A DNA stretch of 64,000 bases, from NCBI GenBank assembly GCA_017405875.1, contig JAFQZM010000017.1:1-64000 (forward strand), given 5' to 3'. How positions within the stretch are numbered: position 1 is the stretch's first letter; each line of letters starts with the position of its first letter. The notes below the pieces were generated by a model, which did no database searches, was not told where the DNA came from, and saw nothing but the letters and a program-made list of their open reading frames with translations. This DNA comes from a bacterium. GTDB taxonomy: Bacteria; UBP6; UBA1177. Below are positions 55,811 to 64,000 of this stretch, piece by piece. Position numbers and translations under genes: made by a program.

Positions 55811-58702
55811 TTAATCTGTTACATCTCTTGCACATCTGAAACCTATTGAATTCGAGTTGTACTGCGGATTTACGCCGCGTCTGTAAGTCGAACGTATAAG
55901 TCTTCTCGAAGTTTTCCAGCTTCCGCCGCGGACCGTTCTCTGGTCGCCTATCGGAAGCGGAACGCCGCCCTGGAACAGGTCGGAATAGTAGAAGAATCTT
56001 GTCGAAACCCATTCTTCGGCATTTCCGGCCATATCGTAAAGTCCGTTCGGGCTCAGTGCATTCTTTGTGCTGAATGCATCGTATTTCGTTCCGTTGAAGT
56101 ATCCTACCGGCGATACGTGAGGTTCCGGGTATGCGATAAGCAGATCGTCTGCCGAAACGAGTTTTTCAAGTTCCTTGCTCGGCTCGAAAGGATCTGTGCT
56201 TCCGCGGTAGTTCGATTTGTAGGGGATGTCTGCGCCTTCAAGGAAACTTACGCTGTTGATCCATCCTTCGATCGTTGAATCATCCCAGGGCAGATCGGGG
56301 CATTCTTTCGTGCATTCCTCTTCGTCAGACGCGGAGCATAGGCAGTCGCTTCTTGTCTTTGCCGCATATTCCCACTCTTCTTCGGTCGGAAGGCGCTTTC
56401 CTGCCCATTTGCAGTATGCGTCGGCGGCATACCAGCAGATGCTTGTTACAGGCATCTTGTCTTTTGCGGAACCGTGATATTTGTCCTTGCTGTATTGTCC
56501 GAACCACTCTGCAAGGTATTTTTCATTGCCGTAGCATTTCGCCAGACCGTATTCGTCATCGGTTTTCATAGCGTTTTCAGGACGCCATGCCTTGTTTTTC
56601 GGGTCGTTGAGGAATATTTTGTACTGAGCGACAGTGACTTCGTATCTGTCGATAAGGAAGTTCTTGTACATGCTGATCCTGTGTTTCGGTTTTTCCATCG
56701 TGAACGATTCATCGGTTTCGCTTCCCATGATGAAAACCTTGCCGGCAGCGTTGATTTCAACCATGCAGCCCGGCTGATCCTCTTCGTTGCAGCGGCACAT
56801 ATCGTGCGAGCAGACTCTTTCTTCAGTCGGGTAAGGATCTTTCTCTTCGTCCGGATTCTCAGAGGATTCCTCTTCTTCCTTCTCATTGAAGTAGTAGATA
56901 TCCTCTCCGGTGTTGCCCTCGTTGAAAATCTCGTTCGTGAATTCGATTATCGGCTGGTCGATGCCTCTGAAAAGCTTGATCGTGTCAGCCGGAGAGAGCT
57001 TTTTGAAGACGAGGTCGGTAACCTTCTGAAGCTGCGTCATGTAAGATTCGCTTCCGGTAGCCGCGCTGACGTCCTGAAGGAACGACTTGCTGCTTTTCGT
57101 TTCGCCGGAGAAGGAATTTACGATGACTTCCATAACTTTGATGTAAAGGTCGTCTTTGTAAACGTTGGTCGAGAACGATGTCTTCTTCGATTTCATAAAG
57201 TCGTTTACGCGCTGTCCGATACCGCGTTCGCGGATGCCTCTGGCAACGACGTTGACAGGGTGGCTAGCAAGTCCCTTGTTGACCGCCTTGTCGTAATTCA
57301 TTAATATATTCAGGAAGTTGTCGTTTACGTCAGCTGAAATCATAACAAGCGGCAGCATTATCTGAGAAAAATATGTCGCCCAGATCGGGTCCATAGCTCT
57401 GTTGAGCAGACTGCCGCTGTTCTGAGCGGGAACGTAGCTTGCAAGAATTCCTTCCTTGATTTCGTTGTTTTTGTATCTGAGCTGCGTTTTTTCCGTTTCT
57501 GTCGTCTCTTCGAAATACGTTGCGATTTCCGAAGCCATTCTGTTCGGCTGTCCTTCGACAATGAGTTTTTTCGTGAGATACTCCTCGTTGTTGATGATGT
57601 AGCTCTGAATGCGGAACTTTAAATCCGGAGAAACATAGTGAGCCGGAGGAACGATGAGAACCGGAAGCGCCGATTCATCGATGCCGTCATCGGCGATGTC
57701 TGTCGGAAGAAGCGGAACCGTCGGCATTGCGTCAACATAGAAGTATGCCCAGCGCGGACGCGAGTTGTAGGTTTTTACCGCGGAACCGTTTTCGTTGAAG
57801 TATTTTACGAAAATCTGGTCTACTTCGTCTGTACTTGCCTCTTTCGGAAGTTCTCTCAAAACCGAGTGATGGAATGTTTCGGTAGCGTCATCTTCCGTTA
57901 CAGTGAGGTCTTTCGTGTATTTTTTCGGTTTTGCGGCAGCCGTGGTTTCGCCTGCATCTGTTCCCTGATCTTCAATATAGGAAGCGGTCTCTCTGTAAAG
58001 TTCGTCAACGGCGGCTGCAATCGCGTTCTGAACGTCAAGGTCGCCGGCTACGATGATGCTCGGCGATATGTTGACCATTTTGTCCTTGAGTATGCGGATG
58101 AGTGTTTTTGTCGCTTTGAGTCCGCGGATTCTTTCGAGAAGAGCCGTGTTGTAAAGCGGATTGACGGTCGTCGCGATGCCCGGCTGAAGGAAAATGAGAG
58201 CCGCAGCGGTTTCACGGACGCTGAATTCGACATGTTTTCTCTTGAAGTAGTTCTCGCCGTTCGACGGGAAGACCGTGAGCATGATCGGCACGTTTTTCGT
58301 TTCGTCTTCATAGTTGGTCTTCAGAATGAAAAGCGTCGTTCCGACTACGTTCGAACGTACCCAGAAAGTTCCGTTGACCTCATCGACGTTCTGAACGAGG
58401 TTGTTTCTGCCGTACTGCACCTGAAGGTTCTTGAAAGGAATGATGAATCCTTCAGGCAGGCTGACACGGCCATGGAAGAATATTTTGTTGGAAACGTATT
58501 CGATGCCGCCGAACTCCTCTTTTTCATCGAGCGGATTCTTAGGTTCCATGAGGTTGTCGACGCATTTCGCATCGAAACATTTTTCACCAAGATCGCAGTC
58601 TTCGAAAGAACTGCACTCGATATCGAAATGGCTGAGTTCGGGAGAACAAGCCGAAATGAGAATCAAAAACAAAGGTAAAACTGTAAAAATCGATTTTTTC
58701 AT
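55811..58702 (-). CDS. Large lipoprotein with C-terminal FGE-fold domain
   Basis: A 963-residue lipoprotein (lipobox LISAC, Cys about 19) with Cys motif CSSFEDCDLGEKCFDAKC, a beta segment, and a helical middle part (about 170-600) without known motifs. A Glu/Ser linker (KEEEESSENPDEEKDP) leads to an FGE-fold domain (about 655-960): AAGKVFIMGSETDES, NFLIDRYEVTVAQYKIFLN, PVTSICWYAADAYCKWAGKR, LPTEEEWEYAAKT, YDMAGNAEEWVST and TVRGGSWKTS...SIGFRCARD. The catalytic Cys positions of true FGE read Arg-Arg-Gly-Val here, so sulfatase-maturing activity is not expected. Second FGE-fold gene of the same run. Confidence 0.85.
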   Translation of the reverse strand: MKKSIFTVLPLFLILISACSPELSHFDIECSSFEDCDLGEKCFDAKCVDNLMEPKNPLDEKEEFGGIEYVSNKIFFHGRVSLPEGFIIPFKNLQVQYGRNNLVQNVDEVNGTFWVRSNVVGTTLFILKTNYEDETKNVPIMLTVFPSNGENYFKRKHVEFSVRETAAALIFLQPGIATTVNPLYNTALLERIRGLKATKTLIRILKDKMVNISPSIIVAGDLDVQNAIAAAVDELYRETASYIEDQGTDAGETTAAAKPKKYTKDLTVTEDDATETFHHSVLRELPKEASTDEVDQIFVKYFNENGSAVKTYNSRPRWAYFYVDAMPTVPLLPTDIADDGIDESALPVLIVPPAHYVSPDLKFRIQSYIINNEEYLTKKLIVEGQPNRMASEIATYFEETTETEKTQLRYKNNEIKEGILASYVPAQNSGSLLNRAMDPIWATYFSQIMLPLVMISADVNDNFLNILMNYDKAVNKGLASHPVNVVARGIRERGIGQRVNDFMKSKKTSFSTNVYKDDLYIKVMEVIVNSFSGETKSSKSFLQDVSAATGSESYMTQLQKVTDLVFKKLSPADTIKLFRGIDQPIIEFTNEIFNEGNTGEDIYYFNEKEEEESSENPDEEKDPYPTEERVCSHDMCRCNEEDQPGCMVEINAAGKVFIMGSETDESFTMEKPKHRISMYKNFLIDRYEVTVAQYKIFLNDPKNKAWRPENAMKTDDEYGLAKCYGNEKYLAEWFGQYSKDKYHGSAKDKMPVTSICWYAADAYCKWAGKRLPTEEEWEYAAKTRSDCLCSASDEEECTKECPDLPWDDSTIEGWINSVSFLEGADIPYKSNYRGSTDPFEPSKELEKLVSADDLLIAYPEPHVSPVGYFNGTKYDAFSTKNALSPNGLYDMAGNAEEWVSTRFFYYSDLFQGGVPLPIGDQRTVRGGSWKTSRRLIRSTYRRGVNPQYNSNSIGFRCARDVTD

Positions 58703-58706
58703 GTCG

Positions 58707-59780
58707 TTACCTCATTACGTTAAACATCACGGAAAGGTGCGCGCCGCCCTGGAAAAGCTGTTCGCTGCGGTCGAATCCCTTAAAAGATCCGTACATTTTA
58801 AGATAGGTGAAGTCGCCGCCGACTCCCAGTGCGATATATTCCCACACTCTGAAAAAGTAGTCTAAATTCGCCGAAGCGTAAGGACCGCCGAAGAAACTCA
58901 GGATTCCGTTGGGTCTCGTGCGGTCTGCGATTTTTTCGATACCGCCGATAAATCCTCCCGAAACCGTGATCGCGCTTCTCGTTTTGCGGGTCCTGAGACC
59001 GTGAATGTAGTATCTGAGAGCTATACCGCCGCCGTAGTAAAGGTTGTCTGTGTCAAGCGACAAAGCCCTTCCTTCGATACCGACAACTAGATCCTGAAGA
59101 GCTCTGACATTGAGTTTCAGCGTGTAGTTTCCGATTATGTCGAAGTTCTGGAAGTCGCCGCCGCCGCCGCCGACACCGCCTGCAAGTTCGATAGAAAGCA
59201 TGTAGGTGTGCCATTTTTCAAGGCGGACGTCGTCTTTGGGAACCCAGCCTTCCTTTCCCAGGAACTCAACGCGGTAGAAATCGTTGACTTCTTCGAGAAC
59301 GACAAGATCATCCTTTTCGTAAAGCTCGAACAGCTTTTTGGAACGGACGCTTGCCTCGGTGTAAAGGTAGGTCGAGGTTACGACTTTCGCCAGATCAGGC
59401 TCTTTGTGCTTGTGAACGACGCCTTTTTCACGTTTTTCAACGACGAAATCGTCATCTTCGGGATCGGGATAGAGATTTTTTGATCCGCCCTGCACGAAGT
59501 CGTCTTCAGGCTTTGACGATTTTGACGAACCGGTTTTTGCAAAAGGATCTTCTTCCTTTTCTTCGAAATCGGAGCTGTCGTCTTCCGACTGAGTTCTGCT
59601 TTCTTCCTCGGATTCTTCAGCTTCCGAAGAACTTTCCTCTTCTTCGCCGGACTCCTCTTCATCTTCGTCATCATCGTCGTCGGCTACTGCCGCACTGATG
59701 AAGGAAAAGTCTGGAGCCAGCGCAGAAAGTGCGGAACAAGCGGTGAGCACGCAAAAAACAATCAAAATTTTTTTCTTCAC
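58707..59780 (-). CDS. Exported protein with acidic linker, SH3 domain and probable beta-barrel
   Basis: A 357-residue protein starting at GTG 59780. The signal peptide (MKKKILIVFCVLTACSALSALA) is followed by a long Glu/Ser/Asp segment (about 35-115). An SH3-type domain lies at about 130-190 (VTSTYLYTEASVRSKKLFELYEKDDLVVLEEVNDFYRVEFLGKEGWVPKDDV). The C-terminal ~165 residues have the alternating hydrophobic pattern and Gly/Tyr content of an outer-membrane barrel (YMLSIELAGGVGGGG, YTLKLNVRALQDLVVGIEGRA, YIALGVGGDFTYLKMYGSF). It opens the seven-gene surface-protein run, four bases from the next gene. Barrel assignment is inferred from pattern only. Confidence 0.7.
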   Translation of the reverse strand: MKKKILIVFCVLTACSALSALAPDFSFISAAVADDDDDEDEEESGEEEESSSEAEESEEESRTQSEDDSSDFEEKEEDPFAKTGSSKSSKPEDDFVQGGSKNLYPDPEDDDFVVEKREKGVVHKHKEPDLAKVVTSTYLYTEASVRSKKLFELYEKDDLVVLEEVNDFYRVEFLGKEGWVPKDDVRLEKWHTYMLSIELAGGVGGGGGDFQNFDIIGNYTLKLNVRALQDLVVGIEGRALSLDTDNLYYGGGIALRYYIHGLRTRKTRSAITVSGGFIGGIEKIADRTRPNGILSFFGGPYASANLDYFFRVWEYIALGVGGDFTYLKMYGSFKGFDRSEQLFQGGAHLSVMFNVMR

Positions 59781-59880
59781 TTTGTCCTCAATATTTCAAA
59801 AATAACAAAACTCTGCAAAGTACAGACCAAATATAATAATATAAAACAATTTTTTTGCAAGTGACTGGAAGTTGATTTTC

Positions 59881-59948
59881 GGGATCGCGGGATCGCGGAA
59901 TCACGGGATCTCGAACCGGGATCACGGAATCCCGGAATCTCGGGATTA
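59881..59948. repeat. Intergenic degenerate 8-mer tandem repeat
   Basis: Units gggatcgc, gggatcgc, ggaatcac, gggatctc, (gaacc), gggatcac, ggaatccc, ggaatctc, gggatta occupy 59881-59948. The last unit includes the stop codon of the aminotransferase gene. The unit is the reverse complement of the ccgNgatN octamers at 33843. Confidence 0.85.
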
Positions 59949-61145
59949 TTTCTGGAGTTCGAGATATTTTTCAAGACCGAGCTTGAGAACGTTCATCGCT
60001 CTCTTGGTCTTCTCTTCATTGAGGACGAACGCGATTCTTGCTTCATTTCTGCCGAGTCCCGGAGTCGAGTAGAAGCCTTCTGCCGGAGCGAGCATAACGG
60101 TTTCGCCGTTTACGTCGAAATCGGTGAGGAGCCAGATGATGAAGTCTTCAGCGTTTTTGACCGGAAGTTTGATGACGATGTAGAAAGCGCCGTTAGGAAC
60201 TCTGTATTCAACGCCCTTCATCTCTTTGAGCGTTGCGAGGACTGCGTCTCTTCTTCTCTTGTATTCGCCGACGACAGTCTCATAGTATTTGTCGTCGAGG
60301 TCAGCCGATTTTACAGCCATCATCTGGTCGATCGTGGGCGGGCAGAGACGGGCCTGGCCGTATGCAAGAGCTGCTTTCATTATCTCTTTGTTGTAGCTTA
60401 CGAAAGCGCCGATCCTTGCGCCGCAGGATGAGAATCTCTTCGAAATACTGTCCATGACGACGACTCTGTCCTTAGCCTCTTCGAAGCTGAGAAGGCTGAC
60501 GTGTTTTTCGCCGTTGAAAATGAATTCACGGTAAACTTCGTCCGCGAAGATGAAAAGGTCTTTTTTGATCGCGAGCTGGACGATCTTCGAAAGTTCTTCT
60601 CTCGAGTAGACTTTTCCGGTCGGGTTGTTCGGGTTGCAGATCATGACAGCTTTCGTGTTCGGAGTAACGAGCTTTTCGATCTCTTCAACTGCCGGGATCT
60701 CCCAGTCGTTGTCGATTTTCGTCGTGATAGGAACTATCTTTACGCCGGTAGCTGTAGCGAAACCGTTGTAGTTCGTGTAGAAAGGTTCCGGAATAAGAAC
60801 TTCGTCGCCCGCATCAAGGCATACTGTGTAAGCCATGATGATAGCTTCGCTTCCGCCGGTAGTAACCATGATGTTTTCTCTGGTGAGCGGAATATCGTAT
60901 CTTGCGTAGTATTTTATAAGCGCGTCCTGATATTCGGGAATACCCTGGCTCGGTCCGTAAGCGATGACTTTAGTCTTGATTTCATTAAGAACTTTGAGCA
61001 TCTCTTCGGGAGTTTCGACATCGGGCTGACCGATATTGAAGTGATAGACGGTTTTGCCTTTTGCCTTCGCATCGTTTGCGTAAGGAGCAAGTTTTCTGAT
61101 CGGTGAAAGGGGCATCGACTGTCCTCTGACGGAAATGTGTCTCAT
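59946..61145 (-). CDS. Class I/II PLP-dependent aminotransferase
   Basis: A 399-residue enzyme (ATG 61145 with GGAGG upstream). PLP-binding signatures: NIGQPDVETPEEM, GSEAIIMAYTVCLDAGDEVLIPEPFY, ICNPNNPTGKVYSREEL, FADEVYREFIF and the Schiff-base Lys in VVMDSISKRFSSCGARIGAF, then ARIAFVLNEE near the end. It belongs to the aspartate/alanine-type aminotransferase group; the amino acid pair it uses is not decided by eye. Single gene, divergent from the SxtJ-carbamoyltransferase run; the 8-mer repeat element touches its stop. Confidence 0.93.
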   Translation of the reverse strand: MRHISVRGQSMPLSPIRKLAPYANDAKAKGKTVYHFNIGQPDVETPEEMLKVLNEIKTKVIAYGPSQGIPEYQDALIKYYARYDIPLTRENIMVTTGGSEAIIMAYTVCLDAGDEVLIPEPFYTNYNGFATATGVKIVPITTKIDNDWEIPAVEEIEKLVTPNTKAVMICNPNNPTGKVYSREELSKIVQLAIKKDLFIFADEVYREFIFNGEKHVSLLSFEEAKDRVVVMDSISKRFSSCGARIGAFVSYNKEIMKAALAYGQARLCPPTIDQMMAVKSADLDDKYYETVVGEYKRRRDAVLATLKEMKGVEYRVPNGAFYIVIKLPVKNAEDFIIWLLTDFDVNGETVMLAPAEGFYSTPGLGRNEARIAFVLNEEKTKRAMNVLKLGLEKYLELQK

Positions 61146-61306
61146 TTTATCCTCCATAAAAGTTAAAAAACGTTATCGCGCCCTTGTAACACTTAAAACG
61201 GCAAAAGCAAGAAAAACGAGGCGGGCAAATTTGCGTGATTTGACCAAAAAAATGGACGAAAAATAATTGTTGATTAAAATTGCGCGGTTTTTTTCAAAGG
61301 TGCAAA

Positions 61307-61717
61307 ATGGATACGTTCAAACAGAATAAAATTTCAAAAAAGAGTCCGATAACAAAAAAACAGGCGTCCGACAGCGGCATGGCGCTTGTTCTCATCGCTC
61401 TCATCTGTCTTGCCGTGCTCAAAAACAACGCATTCCTCTGGGCGGCTATAGCGATTCTTGTTCTTGATATGATTTGCCCAGTGATTTTCAAGCCTTTTGC
61501 CTTTTTGTGGTTCGGGCTTTCGCGCATTCTGGGAACTTTTATGTCAAAAATAATGCTCGCGCTGGTCTTCTTTCTCGTTGTCTTTCCGATGGGACTCATC
61601 CGCCGCATTCTGGGCAAAGACTCGCTGAAGCTGCACCAGTTCAGGAAAGAAAAATCGTCTGTTTTCGCTGAAAGAAACCACGAATACACCGTATCAGACC
61701 TCGATAAACCGTACTAA
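61307..61717 (+). CDS. SxtJ-like small membrane protein
   Basis: A 136-residue protein (ATG 61307; an alternative start nine codons upstream lacks a good site). Two or three hydrophobic helices (MALVLIALICLAVLK, AAIAILVLDMICPVIF, MLALVFFLVVFPMGLIRRIL) with the SxtJ-family GLIRRILGKDSL end, followed by a short soluble tail. SxtJ proteins accompany carbamoyltransferases, as in saxitoxin and polysaccharide clusters. Here it is followed by DUF5989 and a carbamoyltransferase. Its role is not known; a membrane scaffold is often suggested. Confidence 0.8.
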   Translation: MDTFKQNKISKKSPITKKQASDSGMALVLIALICLAVLKNNAFLWAAIAILVLDMICPVIFKPFAFLWFGLSRILGTFMSKIMLALVFFLVVFPMGLIRRILGKDSLKLHQFRKEKSSVFAERNHEYTVSDLDKPY

Positions 61718-61728
61718 AGGAGATAAAT

Positions 61729-61878
61729 ATGGAACTTCTGAAAGATTTGTGGGGATACCTTAAAGTCCGTAAAAAATTCTGGCTTCTCCCTTTGATAATC
61801 GTTCTTCTGCTCATCGGACTTCTCATAGTTCTCTCGAGCACGAGCGCGATCGCACCGTTTATTTACACGATTTTTTAG
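61729..61878 (+). CDS. DUF5989-like 49-residue membrane protein
   Basis: ATG at 61729 after AAAGGAGATAAAT, TAG at 61876-61878. The product is 49 residues: MELLKDLWGYLKVRKKFWLL opens an amphipathic start and one hydrophobic helix (LIIVLLLIGLLIVLSS) follows, ending APFIYTIF. Size, sequence pattern and position between SxtJ and a carbamoyltransferase match the DUF5989 family, which often sits in surface-polysaccharide loci. Probably translated together with its neighbours. Confidence 0.85.
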   Translation: MELLKDLWGYLKVRKKFWLLPLIIVLLLIGLLIVLSSTSAIAPFIYTIF

Positions 61879-61890
61879 TTTGGGAAAAAT

Positions 61891-63753
61891 ATGAAAAAAG
61901 AGATAATCTTAGGAATTTCGGCATATTATCACGACAGCGCGGCAGCACTTTTAATTGACGGCGATATTTTTGCCGCAGCTCACGAAGAGCGTTTTACCCG
62001 CAAAAAACAGGATCCGTCATTTCCGATAAACGCATGCAGATTCGTTCTCGATCAGGCGGGGATCACTCTTGACGATGTCACGGCAGTCGCTTTTTACGAC
62101 AAGCCATACATCAAGTTTGAAAGGCTTCTTGAAACGTACCACGCATTCGCTCCGAAAGGACTCAAAAGCTTCAATTCGGCAATTCCTGTCTGGATAAAGG
62201 AAAAACTTTTCATGAAGGATATGCTTCGCGAAGAACTTGCAAAACTGGGCGGCAGAATCCCGAAACTCTATTTTCCCGAGCACCATCTGTCACATGCGGC
62301 GAGCGCGTTTTATCCCTCTCCATTCGAAGACGCCGCGATACTCACCCTTGACGGAGTAGGCGAGTGGGGAACACTCACGATCTGTCACGGAAACGGCAAT
62401 AAAATCAAGGTGTTGAAAGAACTCGATTTCCCGCACTCGATAGGCCTTTTCTACACTGCTTTCACCTATTACTGCGGTTTCAAAGTAAACAGCGGCGAAT
62501 ACAAACTGATGGGGCTCGCTCCTTACGGCAACAAAAATGCCGAAGAGACCAAAGAAATAAAGCGCAAGATCATCGAAAACATGATTGACCTGCGTGAAGA
62601 CGGCTCGTTCCTGCTCAACATGGACTATTTCGACTATGCGACGGGCTTAAGCATGACGAACGATGCAAAGTGGGAAAAACTTTTCGGCTTCCCGCGCAGA
62701 AAATCGGAAAGCGAGCTCACTCAGCAGTACATGAACATGGCTTATGCGATTCAGGAAATCACCGAAGAGATGGTTCTCAAACTTGCTGAAACGGCAAAAG
62801 AGCTCACGAAATCTGAAAATATCGTCCTTGCAGGCGGTGTTGCTTTGAATTGTGTTGCAAACGGCAAACTTCTCCGCACGAAAATGTTCAAAGGGCTCTG
62901 GGTTCAGCCGGCATCCGGAGACGCAGGCGGCTCACTCGGCGCGGCGCTTGCCGTCCGCTACATTTCATTCGGTCACGAAAGAACGAACATTGAAAAACGC
63001 GATTCGATGAAAGGTGCTTATTTAGGTCCCGAGTTCAGCGAGCGCGACATTGAAAACGTAGCCCGCAGATACGACGCAAAATACAAAAAATTCAACGATT
63101 TCAGTGAATTGTGTGAAAAGACGGCCGATCTTTTAAACAACGATACCGTCATCGGCTGGTTTCAGGGAAGAATGGAATTCGGTCCGCGCGCTTTGGGAAA
63201 CCGCTCGATTTTAGGTGACCCGAGATGCCCCGAAATGCAGAAAAAACTCAACCTCAAAATCAAGTACAGAGAGGGTTTCAGACCGTTCGCGCCGTCGGTT
63301 CTTGAAGAAGACATTTCGACATTTTTCGATATCGACACGATCTCTCCCTACATGCTTTTAGTCGCGCCGGTGCTTGAATCGAGACGGACAAAACTTCCCG
63401 AAAAATACGAAGAACTGCCGCTTTACGAAAGGCTTTACTTCCTGCGCAGCGACGTTCCGTCTATCACCCACATCGATTTTTCGGCACGAATCCAGAGCGT
63501 AAGCCGCGAAACCAACCCCAAATACTGGCAGCTCATCAACACTTTCAAGCAGAAAACGGGCTACGGAATCGTTGTCAACACTTCTTTCAATGTCCGAGGA
63601 GAGCCGATAGTCTGCTCGCCCGACGACGCTTACCGCTGCTTCATGCGCACCGAAATGGACTATCTCGTCATGGGAAACTATCTTTTCGACAAAAAAGAGC
63701 AGCCCAACTGGGATAAGGCCGACAACTGGAAAGAAGAATTCAAACTCGACTGA
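61891..63753 (+). CDS. NodU/CmcH-type carbamoyltransferase
   Basis: A 620-residue two-domain enzyme transferring a carbamoyl group from carbamoyl phosphate to a hydroxyl. The N-terminal TsaD-like half holds GISAYYHDSAAALLIDG, AAAHEERFTRKKQD, PEHHLSHAASAFYPSPF and ILTLDGVGEWGT, with LAGGVALNCVANGKL. The C-terminal half has GWFQGRMEFGPRALGNRSIL and NTSFNVRGEPIVCSP. It likely modifies a sugar or surface polysaccharide, given the SxtJ and DUF5989 genes beside it and the glycosyltransferases elsewhere in the window, but the acceptor is not shown. Its stop is adjacent to the stop of a convergent gene. Confidence 0.93.
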   Translation: MKKEIILGISAYYHDSAAALLIDGDIFAAAHEERFTRKKQDPSFPINACRFVLDQAGITLDDVTAVAFYDKPYIKFERLLETYHAFAPKGLKSFNSAIPVWIKEKLFMKDMLREELAKLGGRIPKLYFPEHHLSHAASAFYPSPFEDAAILTLDGVGEWGTLTICHGNGNKIKVLKELDFPHSIGLFYTAFTYYCGFKVNSGEYKLMGLAPYGNKNAEETKEIKRKIIENMIDLREDGSFLLNMDYFDYATGLSMTNDAKWEKLFGFPRRKSESELTQQYMNMAYAIQEITEEMVLKLAETAKELTKSENIVLAGGVALNCVANGKLLRTKMFKGLWVQPASGDAGGSLGAALAVRYISFGHERTNIEKRDSMKGAYLGPEFSERDIENVARRYDAKYKKFNDFSELCEKTADLLNNDTVIGWFQGRMEFGPRALGNRSILGDPRCPEMQKKLNLKIKYREGFRPFAPSVLEEDISTFFDIDTISPYMLLVAPVLESRRTKLPEKYEELPLYERLYFLRSDVPSITHIDFSARIQSVSRETNPKYWQLINTFKQKTGYGIVVNTSFNVRGEPIVCSPDDAYRCFMRTEMDYLVMGNYLFDKKEQPNWDKADNWKEEFKLD

Positions 63754-64000
63754 TTATTTGTCCTCAAACATTTTTTTTCTGAACTCGTAATCCGGAAGGA
63801 CAACAGAAAGTGTTATAGAAGCAAGATTTTCCCCGACAGATGACGAAATATTGTCGTAAAATTCACGACTTATCTTTATGATTTCTTCTCCGTATTCGGT
63901 GTCAGTGATTTCATTGCGATACCATTGGAGCAGAACATCTTTGCTTTTTTCGAGAGTGTTTTTGTATTCTGTGACGCAGACTTCGGTTTCTTCAGGCTTG
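63754..64000 (-). CDS. C-terminal end of an unknown helical protein (truncated by window)
   Basis: A minus-strand frame without stops from 64000 to the TAA at 63754-63756; the start is beyond the window. The visible 81 residues are helical and charged (VCVTEYKNTLEKSKDVLLQW, EEIIKISREFYDNISSSV) and end in LPDYEFRKKMFEDK. No domain is recognised. It converges on the carbamoyltransferase with no intergenic space. Lack of stops, normal composition and an abutting end make it probably real. Confidence 0.6.
   Translation of the reverse strand, partial: KPEETEVCVTEYKNTLEKSKDVLLQWYRNEITDTEYGEEIIKISREFYDNISSSVGENLASITLSVVLPDYEFRKKMFEDK

Noticed and set aside
57638-58678. Plus-strand frame of 346 codons opposite the large FGE-fold lipoprotein
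   Set aside because: Its composition is unlike a folded protein, with frequent Cys, Phe and Arg from antisense; the minus-strand frame is coherent.

Overview
The window looks like a chromosomal segment of a Gram-negative bacterium with a deltaproteobacteria/Myxococcota-like gene repertoire. This placement is an inference from gene content. It rests on many lipobox lipoproteins with Asp/Thr/Ser-rich or TEPT stalks, DUF4215-type and MopE-type Cys-rich modules, DUF1566 and FGE-fold surface domains, and the gene order folP-cdaA-ybbR. I see no phage, IS element, integron or CRISPR array. Coding density is high and no gene-free stretch exceeds 300 bases. Most starts were chosen by a GGAGG-like ribosome binding site, often a few codons inside the longest frame.

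Layout. 1-4.6 kb: the end of a Cys-rich surface protein, then two tandem GT-C type membrane glycosyltransferase paralogues. 4.6-7.6 kb: an NtrC-family regulator abutting a major facilitator transporter. 7.6-13.1 kb: a metal-flavoured run made of Mrp ATPase, a ZnuA-like zinc-binding lipoprotein carrying a metallothionein-like insert of about 48 Cys, an Asp-rich lipoprotein, an AMIN/coiled-coil protein and SlyD. 13.2-17.7 kb: housekeeping genes (malic enzyme, initiator tRNA, dut, pnp, rpsO). 17.8-23.4 kb: a small lipoprotein, a secreted protein, an arylsulfotransferase-like lipoprotein, a MoxR ATPase and a von Willebrand-like lipoprotein. 23.4-26.2 kb: nadC-rpe-rsmB. 26.3-28.8 kb: two lipoproteins sharing a roughly 110-residue domain that I do not recognise, led by a cobalamin riboswitch with a clear promoter. 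28.9-31.5 kb: a membrane protein with amgK- and murU-like genes (cell-wall recycling). 31.6-37.8 kb: a lipoprotein, lysine 6-transaminase with a histone-like tail, cysD, a four-module DUF1566 lipoprotein and an MBL-fold hydrolase. 38-46.9 kb, plus strand: LysM protein, histidine kinase, MopE-type lipoprotein, folP-cdaA-ybbR-cysC and DUF1015. 47-59.8 kb: a TEPT lipoprotein, then a long minus-strand surface run (SH3/barrel protein, two FGE-fold lipoproteins, an abnormal-spindle-like protein, a PKD/DUF2135 lipoprotein, folE2, subtilase). 59.9-64 kb: an aminotransferase, then SxtJ-DUF5989-carbamoyltransferase, and the end of an unknown gene.

The strongest candidate for an undescribed system is the cobalamin-riboswitch-controlled lipoprotein pair at 26345-28826, a possible surface corrinoid-capture module. 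Next come the ZnuA-metallothionein fusion and a family of short tandem-repeat elements between GC-rich inverted arms, found just 3' of minus-strand genes at about 13.2, 26.3, 33.9 and 59.9 kb.
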